This document shows, piece after piece, positions 1-5,342 of a stretch of DNA of 5,342 nucleotides. The first letter of the stretch is position 1. Every line of letters begins with the position of its first letter. This DNA comes from Congregibacter sp. (GTDB lineage: Bacteria > Pseudomonadota > Gammaproteobacteria > Pseudomonadales > Halieaceae). The translations under genes were made by a program, and so were the position numbers. A model generated the notes under the pieces. It was not told the DNA's origin and did not search any database. It saw only the letters and a program-made list of their open reading frames with translations. The stretch is taken from assembly GCA_013911345.1 (NCBI GenBank), contig JACETJ010000117.1, forward strand, positions 1 through 5,342, written 5' to 3'.

Positions 1-51
1 CATCTGACATACAAGTTCAACTGGCTACAAAGGGCCGGAAGTGTAACATTC

Positions 52-77
52 AAAAAGGGGCAGAGGTTGCCCCTTTT
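52..77 (-). terminator. Intrinsic terminator after the petA-petBC operon
   Basis: A perfect 9-bp inverted repeat (AAAAGGGGC at 53-61 with GCCCCTTTT at 69-77) encloses a 7-base loop. Read on the minus strand, the G+C-rich stem ends in a run of five T, about 20 bases past the b/c1 stop. The arms carry A and T tracts on both sides, so it could also stop transcription arriving on the plus strand. Confidence 0.88.
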
Positions 78-95
78 CTGCGCAAAACCACTGCC

Positions 96-2096
96 TCAGT
101 GCACGTCCTTCCAATATTCGCGGTTTAACAACCAAGCAAATATGAAGAAAACGACAAGAAACAGGAGCACGTATGTGCCGATGCGAAGCCGATCGCTCTT
201 GTAAGGCTCAGCGGTGTAGGCGAGAAAGTTCACCAGATCGTACATCGCACCATCAAATTGGCCCGCTGTCATAGCGCCGGCGGCGGCGACATCCATCGTC
301 ACACACTGCTCTGCTTTCGCTGCCGCTAAACCCGACTCATCGGTACACGCTGCCAAGCCCTGGAGTTCCATCAGGACATGCGGCATACCGACGTTGGGAT
401 AAACGCGATTGTTCACACCATAGGGGCGGAGCTCATCTTCATAAAACGCGCGCAAATAGGTGTACAGCCACTCAGGCTGCCTTGCCCTAGAAATCAAGGT
501 TAGATCCGGCGGCGTCGCTCCAAACCAAACCTTGGCATCGCCTTTATCCATGCTGTTGGACATGAGTGAACCCAGCTTGATCTCAGGATCAAATACCAAG
601 TTAGCTTTGTACAGGTCTTCCGGGATACCGAGATCCCGCGCTACGCGGTTGTGCCGGGAATACTGCAGCGAGTGACAACCCATGCAGTAGCTGGCATACA
701 ACGCCGCGCCGCGCTGCAAAGACGGCTTATCCGTGGGGTCAGCTTCAAACGCATCGCATGGAATGGTGCCGCAATCATAAGCCGATTCAGCACCTACAAC
801 CTTGAGCGGCAGGAATGTCATGACCGCGATGAAAATGAGCGTCGCCATGCTCTGCCAGACCGACATGCCACCATTCATGGTGACCCGCTCGGGTTCAGGT
901 TTAGCACTGCCCATGCGCGACCACCACGGCATAGCGAGGAAGAAGAAGAAGTAGAAGATCGTGCAAATTTGCGCCAGTAACGTGCGCTCCGGGGTGGGTG
1001 ACTTGACACCCAGCACACCGAGAATGATGAAAGACACCACAAACAGCAGCAGCATCATGCGATTCAGCATGCCGCGATAACGCCACGACTTCACAGGGTT
1101 GCGATCCAACCAGGGGAGTGCAAAGGGAATCACTACCGACGCCGCGAAGAATATGAAGCCCCAAAATTTATCCGGTACCGCCCTCAGCACAGAGTAGTAG
1201 GGCGTGAAGTACCACACCGGAGCAATATGCTCTGGGGTCTTCAATCCGTTCGCCTCTTCAAAATTGGCAAACTCGAGGAAAAAGCCGCCCATTTCCGGCG
1301 CGAAGAAGAGCACCGCACAAAAGAAGAACAGGAACACCGCTATGCCCTGCACATCATGCACCGAGTAATAGGGATGGAACTTAATGCCATCGAGAGGCAC
1401 GCCATCAGGGCCCTTGTTCTTTTTGATCTCCACACCATCCGGATTGTTCGACCCGACTTCGTGGAGTGCCAAAATGTGCAGCACGACCAATGCGAGCAGC
1501 ACAATCGGCAGCGCCACAACGTGCAGTGCAAAAAACCGGTTCAGTGTGATCCCGGATAGCAAATAATCACCGCGAATCCAGGTCACAATATCCTCGCCCA
1601 CCACGGGGATGGCGCCAAACAGCGAAATGATGACCTGAGCGCCCCAGTAGGACATTTGCCCCCAAGGCAACACGTAGCCCACAAATGCTTCGGCCATCAG
1701 CACGATGAAAATCAGCATGCCAAAGATCCAGATCAGCTCACGAGGCTTTTTGTAGGAGCCGTACATGAGTGCACGCATCATGTGGAGATAAACCACGATA
1801 AAAAACGCTGAGGCGCCGGTGGAATGCATGTAGCGCAGCAGCCAGCCGTAATCCACATCACGCATGATGTATTCGACCGAGGCAAAAGCTTCTTCTGCTG
1901 ATGGCGTGTAGCTCATTGTCAGCCAGATCCCTGTCAGCAACTGGTTGACCAACACCAACAGCGAGAACACGCCAAAGAAGTACCACAAGTTGAAATTCTT
2001 AGGCGCGTAATACTCGCCCATGTGCGTATCCCAAGCACGCGTCAGCGGCAGCCGCGCGTCAATCCAGGACACCAGACCGGTCAGTGCTTTTTGCAT
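96..2096 (-). CDS. petBC (fbcH-like): Cytochrome b / cytochrome c1 fusion protein of the bc1 complex (petB-petC fused)
   Basis: One uninterrupted 666-residue frame carries two complete subunits of ubiquinol:cytochrome c oxidoreductase, in the inner membrane. Residues 1-406 are cytochrome b: about eight membrane helices, heme b ligands H91/H105 in helix B and H192/H207 in helix D, the cd-helix motif YVLPWGQMS (141-149), and a Qo motif PVWY (293-296) where mitochondria have PEWY. Residues 407-666 are cytochrome c1: an internal signal-like segment (about 407-436, likely cut in VVGA|ES), heme motif CMGCH (471-475), probable axial Met571 in NVGMPH, and a C-terminal anchor (about 639-657) ending REYWKDVH. 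Separate subunits are usually about 400 and 250 residues, so both halves are full length. The ATG shares one base with the petA stop and has GGAGG seven bases upstream. The Bradyrhizobium fbcH product is a known processed fusion; processing here is inferred. An assembly indel is the main alternative to a real fusion. Confidence 0.95.
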   Translation of the reverse strand: MQKALTGLVSWIDARLPLTRAWDTHMGEYYAPKNFNLWYFFGVFSLLVLVNQLLTGIWLTMSYTPSAEEAFASVEYIMRDVDYGWLLRYMHSTGASAFFIVVYLHMMRALMYGSYKKPRELIWIFGMLIFIVLMAEAFVGYVLPWGQMSYWGAQVIISLFGAIPVVGEDIVTWIRGDYLLSGITLNRFFALHVVALPIVLLALVVLHILALHEVGSNNPDGVEIKKNKGPDGVPLDGIKFHPYYSVHDVQGIAVFLFFFCAVLFFAPEMGGFFLEFANFEEANGLKTPEHIAPVWYFTPYYSVLRAVPDKFWGFIFFAASVVIPFALPWLDRNPVKSWRYRGMLNRMMLLLFVVSFIILGVLGVKSPTPERTLLAQICTIFYFFFFLAMPWWSRMGSAKPEPERVTMNGGMSVWQSMATLIFIAVMTFLPLKVVGAESAYDCGTIPCDAFEADPTDKPSLQRGAALYASYCMGCHSLQYSRHNRVARDLGIPEDLYKANLVFDPEIKLGSLMSNSMDKGDAKVWFGATPPDLTLISRARQPEWLYTYLRAFYEDELRPYGVNNRVYPNVGMPHVLMELQGLAACTDESGLAAAKAEQCVTMDVAAAGAMTAGQFDGAMYDLVNFLAYTAEPYKSDRLRIGTYVLLFLVVFFIFAWLLNREYWKDVH

Positions 2097-2716
2097 CAGG
2101 CTGCCTCCGCGTCAACGCCAATCACAAGGACGCCGCCGCTCTCATAGGAATAAGGGGGTATTTCGAGGTTGGATGATGCCGGCACGCCTTTGTAAACGCG
2201 TCCCGCCAAATCAAATTTTGAACCGTGGCAGGGGCAAAAGAACCCGCCCAGCCATTCGTCTCCGCCCATGTCTGCCGCACCGACCTCAGGCCGGAACTTG
2301 GGTGCACAGCCGAGGTGGGTGCAGAGCCCTACCATCACAAGAAATTCTTCGTCGATAGCTCTTCCATCACCCTCGATATAATCGGGCTGCGCGGATGCCT
2401 CTGACGAGGGATCTTTCAGGTCGTCGTTTAGGGTGGCCAAACCCGCCACTTGATCAGGGGTTCGGCGCAGTACGTAGACCGGCTTGCCACGCCACTCAAT
2501 CACGACCATCTGACCCGGCTCAAGCTTGCTGATATCAGCGCGGACCGGCGCGCCCGCAGCCTTTGCTTTTTCGGAAGGATTCCACGACCCGAGGAAAGGC
2601 ACAGCCACACCGGCCACGCCGCCCACGCCCACCGCAGAGGTTGCCGCGGTCAAAAAGCGTCGACGTGTCTGGCCATCATCAGCCACCGAATCGTGCGTGT
2701 CTGTTGTATCCGTCAT
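2096..2716 (-). CDS. petA: Ubiquinol-cytochrome c reductase iron-sulfur (Rieske) subunit
   Basis: This 206-residue protein is the Rieske subunit, which takes an electron from quinol at the Qo site and passes it to cytochrome c1 on the periplasmic side. A twin-arginine motif TRRRFL (17-22) precedes a hydrophobic segment (about 25-43), typical of a Tat-exported, uncleaved N-terminal anchor. The cluster-binding boxes are CTHLGC (132-137) and CPCHGS (161-166): C132, H134, C161 and H164 bind the 2Fe-2S cluster, and C137 and C163 should form the conserved disulfide. The residue two after S166 is Phe168, where mitochondrial and alphaproteobacterial proteins have Tyr. Length is normal for the bacterial family. 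The start is supported by GGGAGAG about eight bases upstream. The stop overlaps the next start (TGATG), so translation of petA and the b/c1 gene is probably coupled. Confidence 0.97.
   Translation of the reverse strand: MTDTTDTHDSVADDGQTRRRFLTAATSAVGVGGVAGVAVPFLGSWNPSEKAKAAGAPVRADISKLEPGQMVVIEWRGKPVYVLRRTPDQVAGLATLNDDLKDPSSEASAQPDYIEGDGRAIDEEFLVMVGLCTHLGCAPKFRPEVGAADMGGDEWLGGFFCPCHGSKFDLAGRVYKGVPASSNLEIPPYSYESGGVLVIGVDAEAA
2104..2108 (-). promoter_or_regulatory. Shine-Dalgarno for petBC, inside the end of petA
   Basis: GGAGG on the minus strand ends seven bases before the ATG of the b/c1 gene and lies within the last codons of petA. Together with the TGATG stop/start overlap it supports this start and suggests coupled translation of the Rieske and b/c1 subunits. 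Confidence 0.8.
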
Positions 2717-2829
2717 GATTAAGTCTCTCCCGGTCTACCGTGTCACCTGCCAATACCTCAGACGCCACCCACATGGCGGGCAAAAGGAGTTGGATTGGCC
2801 TTGGCGAACAAGATGAATTCAGCGCGCGA

Positions 2830-2858
2830 AGTGTAATGGTCGCGCAAGCCGCCAGCAA
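2830..2858 (-). promoter_or_regulatory. Candidate promoter for petA-petBC
   Basis: In the 195-base gap between SMR and petA, TTGCTG (2853-2858) and TACACT (2830-2835) on the minus strand have the ideal 17-base spacing. Matches are three of six and four of six, so this is a modest candidate, with a leader of about 105 bases before the petA start. I see no riboswitch or clear operator in the remainder of the gap. Confidence 0.35.
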
Positions 2859-2911
2859 GTTGAAATACGCAACGCATGCAGGCCGGGATCAGCCTTATCC
2901 TAGGCTAATGC

Positions 2912-3235
2912 TCACTTATGGGGAGCAAAGCTATTCACCAGCACCACCCCCGCCACGATCAGCAGTAGGCCCACAATAGCTCGCCAATCCAGTGCCTGCG
3001 CAAAAACCAGGTATCCGAACAAAGTAATGAGGAAAATACCCAGTCCGGACCATGTGGCGTATACCACCGCGATAGGCATGGTATTCAGAGCAAAGGTTAG
3101 GCAGTAAAAAGACGCCGCGTAACAGCCGATCAAAGACAGAGTCGGGATGAGGCGAGTAAAGTTTTGGCTGACAGGCAACAACATTGTGCCAGAAACCTCC
3201 AACGCTACCGCGACCAACAAATAAACATATTGCAT
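2912..3235 (-). CDS. Small multidrug resistance (SMR) family transporter, Qac/EmrE-like
   Basis: This 107-residue protein has four predicted membrane helices and aligns with EmrE along its length. The essential proton/substrate glutamate is E13 in ALEVSGT (EmrE E14). Y39 in CYAASF and W62 in the WSGLG motif (62-66) match EmrE Y40 and W63. These fit the Qac subtype, which exports lipophilic cations by proton antiport, better than the Gdx/SugE guanidinium type; the true substrate cannot be read from sequence. P21 stands where EmrE has K22. Few charged residues lie in the loops (R28, D83, R85, C-terminal K107), so a dual-topology homodimer is plausible. No partner SMR gene is adjacent. A purine-rich GAGGGGGG lies just upstream of the ATG. 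The gene sits between an rpsI terminator and petA, not a standard member of this neighbourhood, which suggests insertion. An overlapping same-strand frame with a similar span is a shadow. Confidence 0.9.
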   Translation of the reverse strand: MQYVYLLVAVALEVSGTMLLPVSQNFTRLIPTLSLIGCYAASFYCLTFALNTMPIAVVYATWSGLGIFLITLFGYLVFAQALDWRAIVGLLLIVAGVVLVNSFAPHK

Positions 3236-3291
3236 GGCACCCCCCTCGCAGCAAAGACCTGACCAGTCATAAATCCGCTAGGCTGGCTGCC

Positions 3292-3297
3292 ATCATA
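3292..3297 (-). promoter_or_regulatory. Candidate -10 element for the SMR gene
   Basis: The hexamer TATGAT on the minus strand matches the -10 consensus at five of six positions and lies between the rpsI terminator and the SMR start, leaving a leader of about 50 bases. No good -35 is seen at the right distance (the best is ATTCCA with a 16-base spacer), so the promoter may be weak, activator-dependent or elsewhere. The upstream terminator means the gene needs some promoter in this interval. Confidence 0.35.
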
Positions 3298-3332
3298 GCG
3301 CCTGCACTCGCAGTGGAATCCGGTCCCGCAAC

Positions 3333-3354
3333 AAAAAAGCCCGCTTCCGCGGGC
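3333..3354 (-). terminator. Intrinsic terminator after rplM-rpsI
   Basis: On the minus strand a GCCCGC/GCGGGC stem (3349-3354 with 3339-3344) with a 4-base loop GGAA is followed directly by six T (3333-3338). It lies 23 bases past the rpsI stop and should uncouple rplM-rpsI transcription from the SMR and bc1 genes. Confidence 0.9.
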
Positions 3355-3377
3355 CTTTTGATTACCAAAAAATGCAA

Positions 3378-3770
3378 TTAGCGCTTGGAGAACTGCGGGC
3401 GACGTCGAGCTTTGCGCAGACCCACTTTTTTGCGCTCCACTTCGCGAGCATCACGCGTGACGAACCCTGCAGAACGCAACGCGCCCCGCAAGCTCTCATC
3501 GTACTCGAGCAATGCGCGGGTCAAACCATGCCGAATAGCGCCGGCCTGACCAAAACTACCGCCGCCAGCGACGGTGACATTGGCGTCAAAGGTATCGGTG
3601 TTCTCCGTCAGCTCAAGCGGCTGGCGCACGATCATACGCGCCACCTCACGACCGAAATACTCATCGATCGAGCGGCCGTTGACAGTGATATTGCCAGTGC
3701 CTGTCCGCAAAAAAACTCGCGCAGTCGAGGTCTTGCGCCTACCTGTCCCATAATATTGTGCAGTTGCCAT
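3378..3770 (-). CDS. rpsI: 30S ribosomal protein S9 (uS9)
   Basis: This 130-residue protein is uS9 of the small ribosomal subunit head, and its length equals that of the E. coli protein. It shows the N-terminal [15 protein letters not shown] block (6-20), the family signature around [14 protein letters not shown] (69-82), and a very basic C-terminal tail (about 113-130) ending in SKR. In known ribosome structures this tail reaches the anticodon stem of P-site tRNA. It lies ten bases after rplM, with its Shine-Dalgarno overlapping the rplM stop codon, so the pair is translated from one message. A strong intrinsic terminator follows 23 bases past the stop. Nothing is unusual in the protein. Confidence 0.98.
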   Translation of the reverse strand: MATAQYYGTGRRKTSTARVFLRTGTGNITVNGRSIDEYFGREVARMIVRQPLELTENTDTFDANVTVAGGGSFGQAGAIRHGLTRALLEYDESLRGALRSAGFVTRDAREVERKKVGLRKARRRPQFSKR

Positions 3771-3775
3771 CGGGA

Positions 3776-3782
3776 CCTCCTC
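3776..3782 (-). promoter_or_regulatory. Shine-Dalgarno for rpsI overlapping the rplM stop codon
   Basis: GAGGAGG on the minus strand begins within the rplM TGA (3781-3783) and lies five bases before the rpsI ATG. This strong site fixes the rpsI start and allows translational coupling of L13 and S9. Confidence 0.85.
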
Positions 3783-4209
3783 AGATCGTCAGTGGCTGCG
3801 GCTGCTGAGCAGCGTGAGGGTGCGCAGGGCCGGCATAGACTTTCAGCTTTTTCAGCATCGCCCGACCCAGGGGGCTGCGAGGCATCATGCCCTTCACTGC
3901 GCGCTGAATCACCCGCTCTGGAGCCTTTTCAATCACTTGCTCAAAGCTGGCAGAACGAATTCCGCCGGGGAAGCCAGTGTGGTGGTAATACATTTTGTCG
4001 GTCCGCTTCGCGCCGGTCACGCGGACCTTTTCGCAGTTCACCACAACAACATAGTCACCCATGTCCATGTGCGGCGTGTACTCGGCTTTGTGCTTCCCCC
4101 TCAGACGGTGGGCAATTTCAGTGGCGAGACGACCTAGAGTCAGGTTTTCTGCATCGACAACCAGCCAGTCGTGATGCACGTCTTCTGCCTTGGCGCTGTA
4201 TGTTTTCAT
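3781..4209 (-). CDS. rplM: 50S ribosomal protein L13 (uL13)
   Basis: From the ATG at 4209 the product is 142 residues, the same length as E. coli L13, an early-assembling 23S rRNA-binding protein. Conserved blocks, numbered from this start, are TLGRLAT (24-30), [11 protein letters not shown] (37-47), DKMYYHHTG (71-79), and the basic stretch around [13 protein letters not shown] (106-118), closing with HAAQQPQ (132-138). An in-frame ATG seven codons upstream (4230) gives a 149-residue version, but those residues have no family counterpart, there is no Shine-Dalgarno before it, and it would lie only about nine bases from the predicted transcription start. The preferred start has only a weak GGGG about eight bases upstream. 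In E. coli the rplM-rpsI operon is autoregulated by L13; I could not identify a specific leader element here. Confidence 0.97.
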   Translation of the reverse strand: MKTYSAKAEDVHHDWLVVDAENLTLGRLATEIAHRLRGKHKAEYTPHMDMGDYVVVVNCEKVRVTGAKRTDKMYYHHTGFPGGIRSASFEQVIEKAPERVIQRAVKGMMPRSPLGRAMLKKLKVYAGPAHPHAAQQPQPLTI

Positions 4210-4245
4210 GACCAATGCCCCGAGGGCCATCTAAAAGGAGCGCGG

Positions 4246-4274
4246 ATGTTACTGGAGTGCCTTAGGCCTTTCAA
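4246..4274 (-). promoter_or_regulatory. Candidate sigma-70 promoter for rplM-rpsI
   Basis: On the minus strand TTGAAA (4269-4274, five of six matches to the -35 consensus) and TAACAT (4246-4251, four of six to the -10) are separated by exactly 17 bases. Predicted transcription begins near 4239, giving a leader of about 30 bases to the L13 start at 4209. It lies in the zapE-rplM gap, as expected for a separately driven ribosomal protein operon. This is a consensus match only. Confidence 0.6.
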
Positions 4275-4296
4275 CCGTTATTTTACCGGGCCGCGA

Positions 4297-5342
4297 TCAG
4301 GGTCTGTGCTCCGCCCGCAGATACTCCTGAGTGCGCATCTCCTGCAGCCGAGAGATGGTTCGATCAAACTCGAAACTCAGCCTGGCACCACCGTACAATT
4401 CCTCGGGAGCCGCTTCTGCTGTGGTGATCAGTTTTACGTTCCGATCATAGAATTCATCGACCAGATTGATAAATCGACGGGCGGCGTCTTCCTGATCACG
4501 GCCCAGCAGGGGAATTCCCTCGATCAGGACCGTATGGTACTCGCGGGCAATTTCAACGTAATCTGCAGCGCTGCGCGCCTCTTCGCACAAAGTGCTGAAT
4601 GTGGTCCAGGCCACACCAGGGGCATCGGCAATGAGGTGCACCGGCCTCTGATTAATCTCCACCGAGACCGGCTCCCCGGCAGATCGGCCAGCCAGCGAGG
4701 AGAAATAGTCTGCCAAGGCACTGCCGGCTGCCTCGTCATGGGGAACATGCCACAGATCGGCGCGCTGCAGCGTCCTGAACCGGTAATCCGTTTCTGAGTC
4801 CAATTGCATTATCGTGAGATGGCGCTCCAGCAATGCAATGGCAGGTAAAAAACGTCCTCTTTGCAGTCCGTCCCGATAGAGTTCCTGGGGGGGGATATTC
4901 GATGTCGCGACGAGCGAGATACCGCGCCGAAACAACGCATCAATGAGCCCGGCGAGAATCATTGCGTCGCCAATATCGCTGACGAAGAACTCGTCGAAGC
5001 AGACTACCAGTGCCTCATCAGCAATGTCCTGCGCTACGGCTTCGAGCGGATTCTTTGCGCCGCTGTGGAGGGTCAGGCCCGCATGGACGCGCTGCATGAA
5101 GCGGTGGAAGTGCACGCGTAGTTTTCGCTCGAAGGGCAGGCAATCAAAGAAGGTATCGACCAAGTGTGTCTTCCCTCGGCCGACGCCACCCCATATATAG
5201 AGGCCGCGCTCGGGTTGGCTGGGTCGCCCAAGCCAGCGGCTGGCCCGCGCCCAAAATCCTCGCCCGCGGTCGACTCTTGCCATCAGTCTCGAGGCAAGAT
5301 CATCCAGTTCAGTGATGACGCGGGCCTGCGCAGCATCTTCTA
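4297..5342 (-). CDS. zapE: Cell division protein ZapE, AFG1-like ATPase (5' end outside the window)
   Basis: The frame stays open to the window edge. 347 residues are visible; by comparison with the 375-residue E. coli ZapE, roughly 25-30 N-terminal residues are missing. An ATG at 5283 is internal: the 19 codons before it (beginning EDAAQARVI) resemble the N-terminal helix of ZapE, so translation does not begin there. Counting from that internal Met, the P-loop is GGVGRGKT (32-39), followed by HFHRFM (58-63), Walker B with acidic pair in CFDEFFVSD (95-103), and LVATSNIPP (124-132) in the sensor region. ELYRDGLQRGRF (134-145) holds candidate arginine-finger residues, and the C-terminal DEFYDRNVKL block is family-typical. 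In E. coli ZapE binds FtsZ and acts at the division ring under stress; mitochondrial AFG1/LACE1 is a homologue. No terminator separates it from rplM. Confidence 0.95.
   Translation of the reverse strand, partial: EDAAQARVITELDDLASRLMARVDRGRGFWARASRWLGRPSQPERGLYIWGGVGRGKTHLVDTFFDCLPFERKLRVHFHRFMQRVHAGLTLHSGAKNPLEAVAQDIADEALVVCFDEFFVSDIGDAMILAGLIDALFRRGISLVATSNIPPQELYRDGLQRGRFLPAIALLERHLTIMQLDSETDYRFRTLQRADLWHVPHDEAAGSALADYFSSLAGRSAGEPVSVEINQRPVHLIADAPGVAWTTFSTLCEEARSAADYVEIAREYHTVLIEGIPLLGRDQEDAARRFINLVDEFYDRNVKLITTAEAAPEELYGGARLSFEFDRTISRLQEMRTQEYLRAEHRP

Noticed and set aside
1..51. Possible promoter for the next gene downstream of the bc1 operon (sspA is usual there), with TTGAAC on the minus strand
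   Set aside because: The matching -10 would fall at or beyond the window edge and no coding start is visible, so neither promoter nor gene can be supported.
936..952. Short GAA/TTC repeat inside the cytochrome b coding region
   Set aside because: It encodes a run of Phe in the last membrane helix of cytochrome b; composition of the helix explains it, and it is too short to call a microsatellite.
2891..2906. Hairpin AGCCT/AGGCT just past the SMR stop as a terminator
   Set aside because: The stem is only 5 bp, is not G+C-rich enough and is not followed by a T run on the minus strand.
2931..3254. 107-codon minus-strand frame overlapping the SMR gene in another frame
   Set aside because: The SMR frame shows all family motifs; this one is its shifted shadow with no coherent membrane pattern.
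3372..4211. 279-codon open frame on the plus strand antisense to rpsI and rplM
   Set aside because: It lies opposite two certain ribosomal protein genes, has no recognisable domain and a Cys/Arg/Ser-rich, low-complexity look typical of the reverse of G+C-rich coding sequence.
4171..4797. 208-codon open frame on the plus strand antisense to the zapE 3' end
   Set aside because: An AAAGGAG (4234-4240) precedes a plus-strand ATG, but the frame mirrors conserved zapE sequence and matches no family I recognise.
5281..5283. ATG at 5283 as the zapE start
   Set aside because: The open frame continues upstream to the window edge with residues resembling the ZapE N-terminal helix, so the real start lies outside.

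Overview
The window looks like a stretch of core chromosome from a gammaproteobacterium. All six genes lie on the minus strand, so the order of transcription runs from high to low coordinates: zapE (5' end cut by the window edge), rplM, rpsI, an SMR-type efflux gene, petA, and a gene in which cytochrome b and cytochrome c1 are joined in one reading frame (petB-petC). The set zapE / rplM-rpsI / petABC is a familiar neighbourhood in Gammaproteobacteria. The protein sequences agree: 142-residue L13, 130-residue S9, a Tat-dependent Rieske protein, a PVWY Qo motif, and a c1 ending in REYWKDVH. I cannot name a genus; the base composition and even coding density suggest an ordinary, possibly marine, free-living aerobe.

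Layout. Positions 4297-5342 hold zapE, an AFG1-like P-loop ATPase linked to cell division, open at the right edge. The 87-base gap 4210-4296 holds a good sigma-70-like promoter for the ribosomal protein pair. rplM (3781-4209) and rpsI (3378-3770) are tightly spaced, and the rpsI Shine-Dalgarno overlaps the rplM stop. An intrinsic terminator at 3333-3354 follows rpsI. The 3236-3377 gap also holds a candidate promoter for the SMR gene (2912-3235). A 195-base gap (2717-2911) separates SMR from petA; it has a candidate petA promoter and no convincing terminator, so SMR transcripts could run into the bc1 genes. petA (2096-2716) overlaps the b/c1 gene (96-2096) by one base in a TGATG junction. A perfect 9-bp hairpin with flanking A/T tracts (52-77) closes the operon.

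How the genes work together. petA and the b/c1 gene encode the three catalytic subunits of the respiratory quinol:cytochrome c oxidoreductase (complex III). rplM and rpsI supply ribosomal proteins L13 and S9. The SMR gene has no evident functional link and looks like an insertion between the two conserved blocks.

The most notable feature is the cytochrome b-c1 fusion. The known precedent is the fbcH polyprotein of Bradyrhizobium, which is cut after translation. Here the c1 signal peptide is retained inside the fusion, with a plausible signal peptidase site after residue 436. I see no wholly new system: no CRISPR, mobile element, phage gene or RNA gene. The rest is conserved housekeeping content with lineage-specific residue variants.
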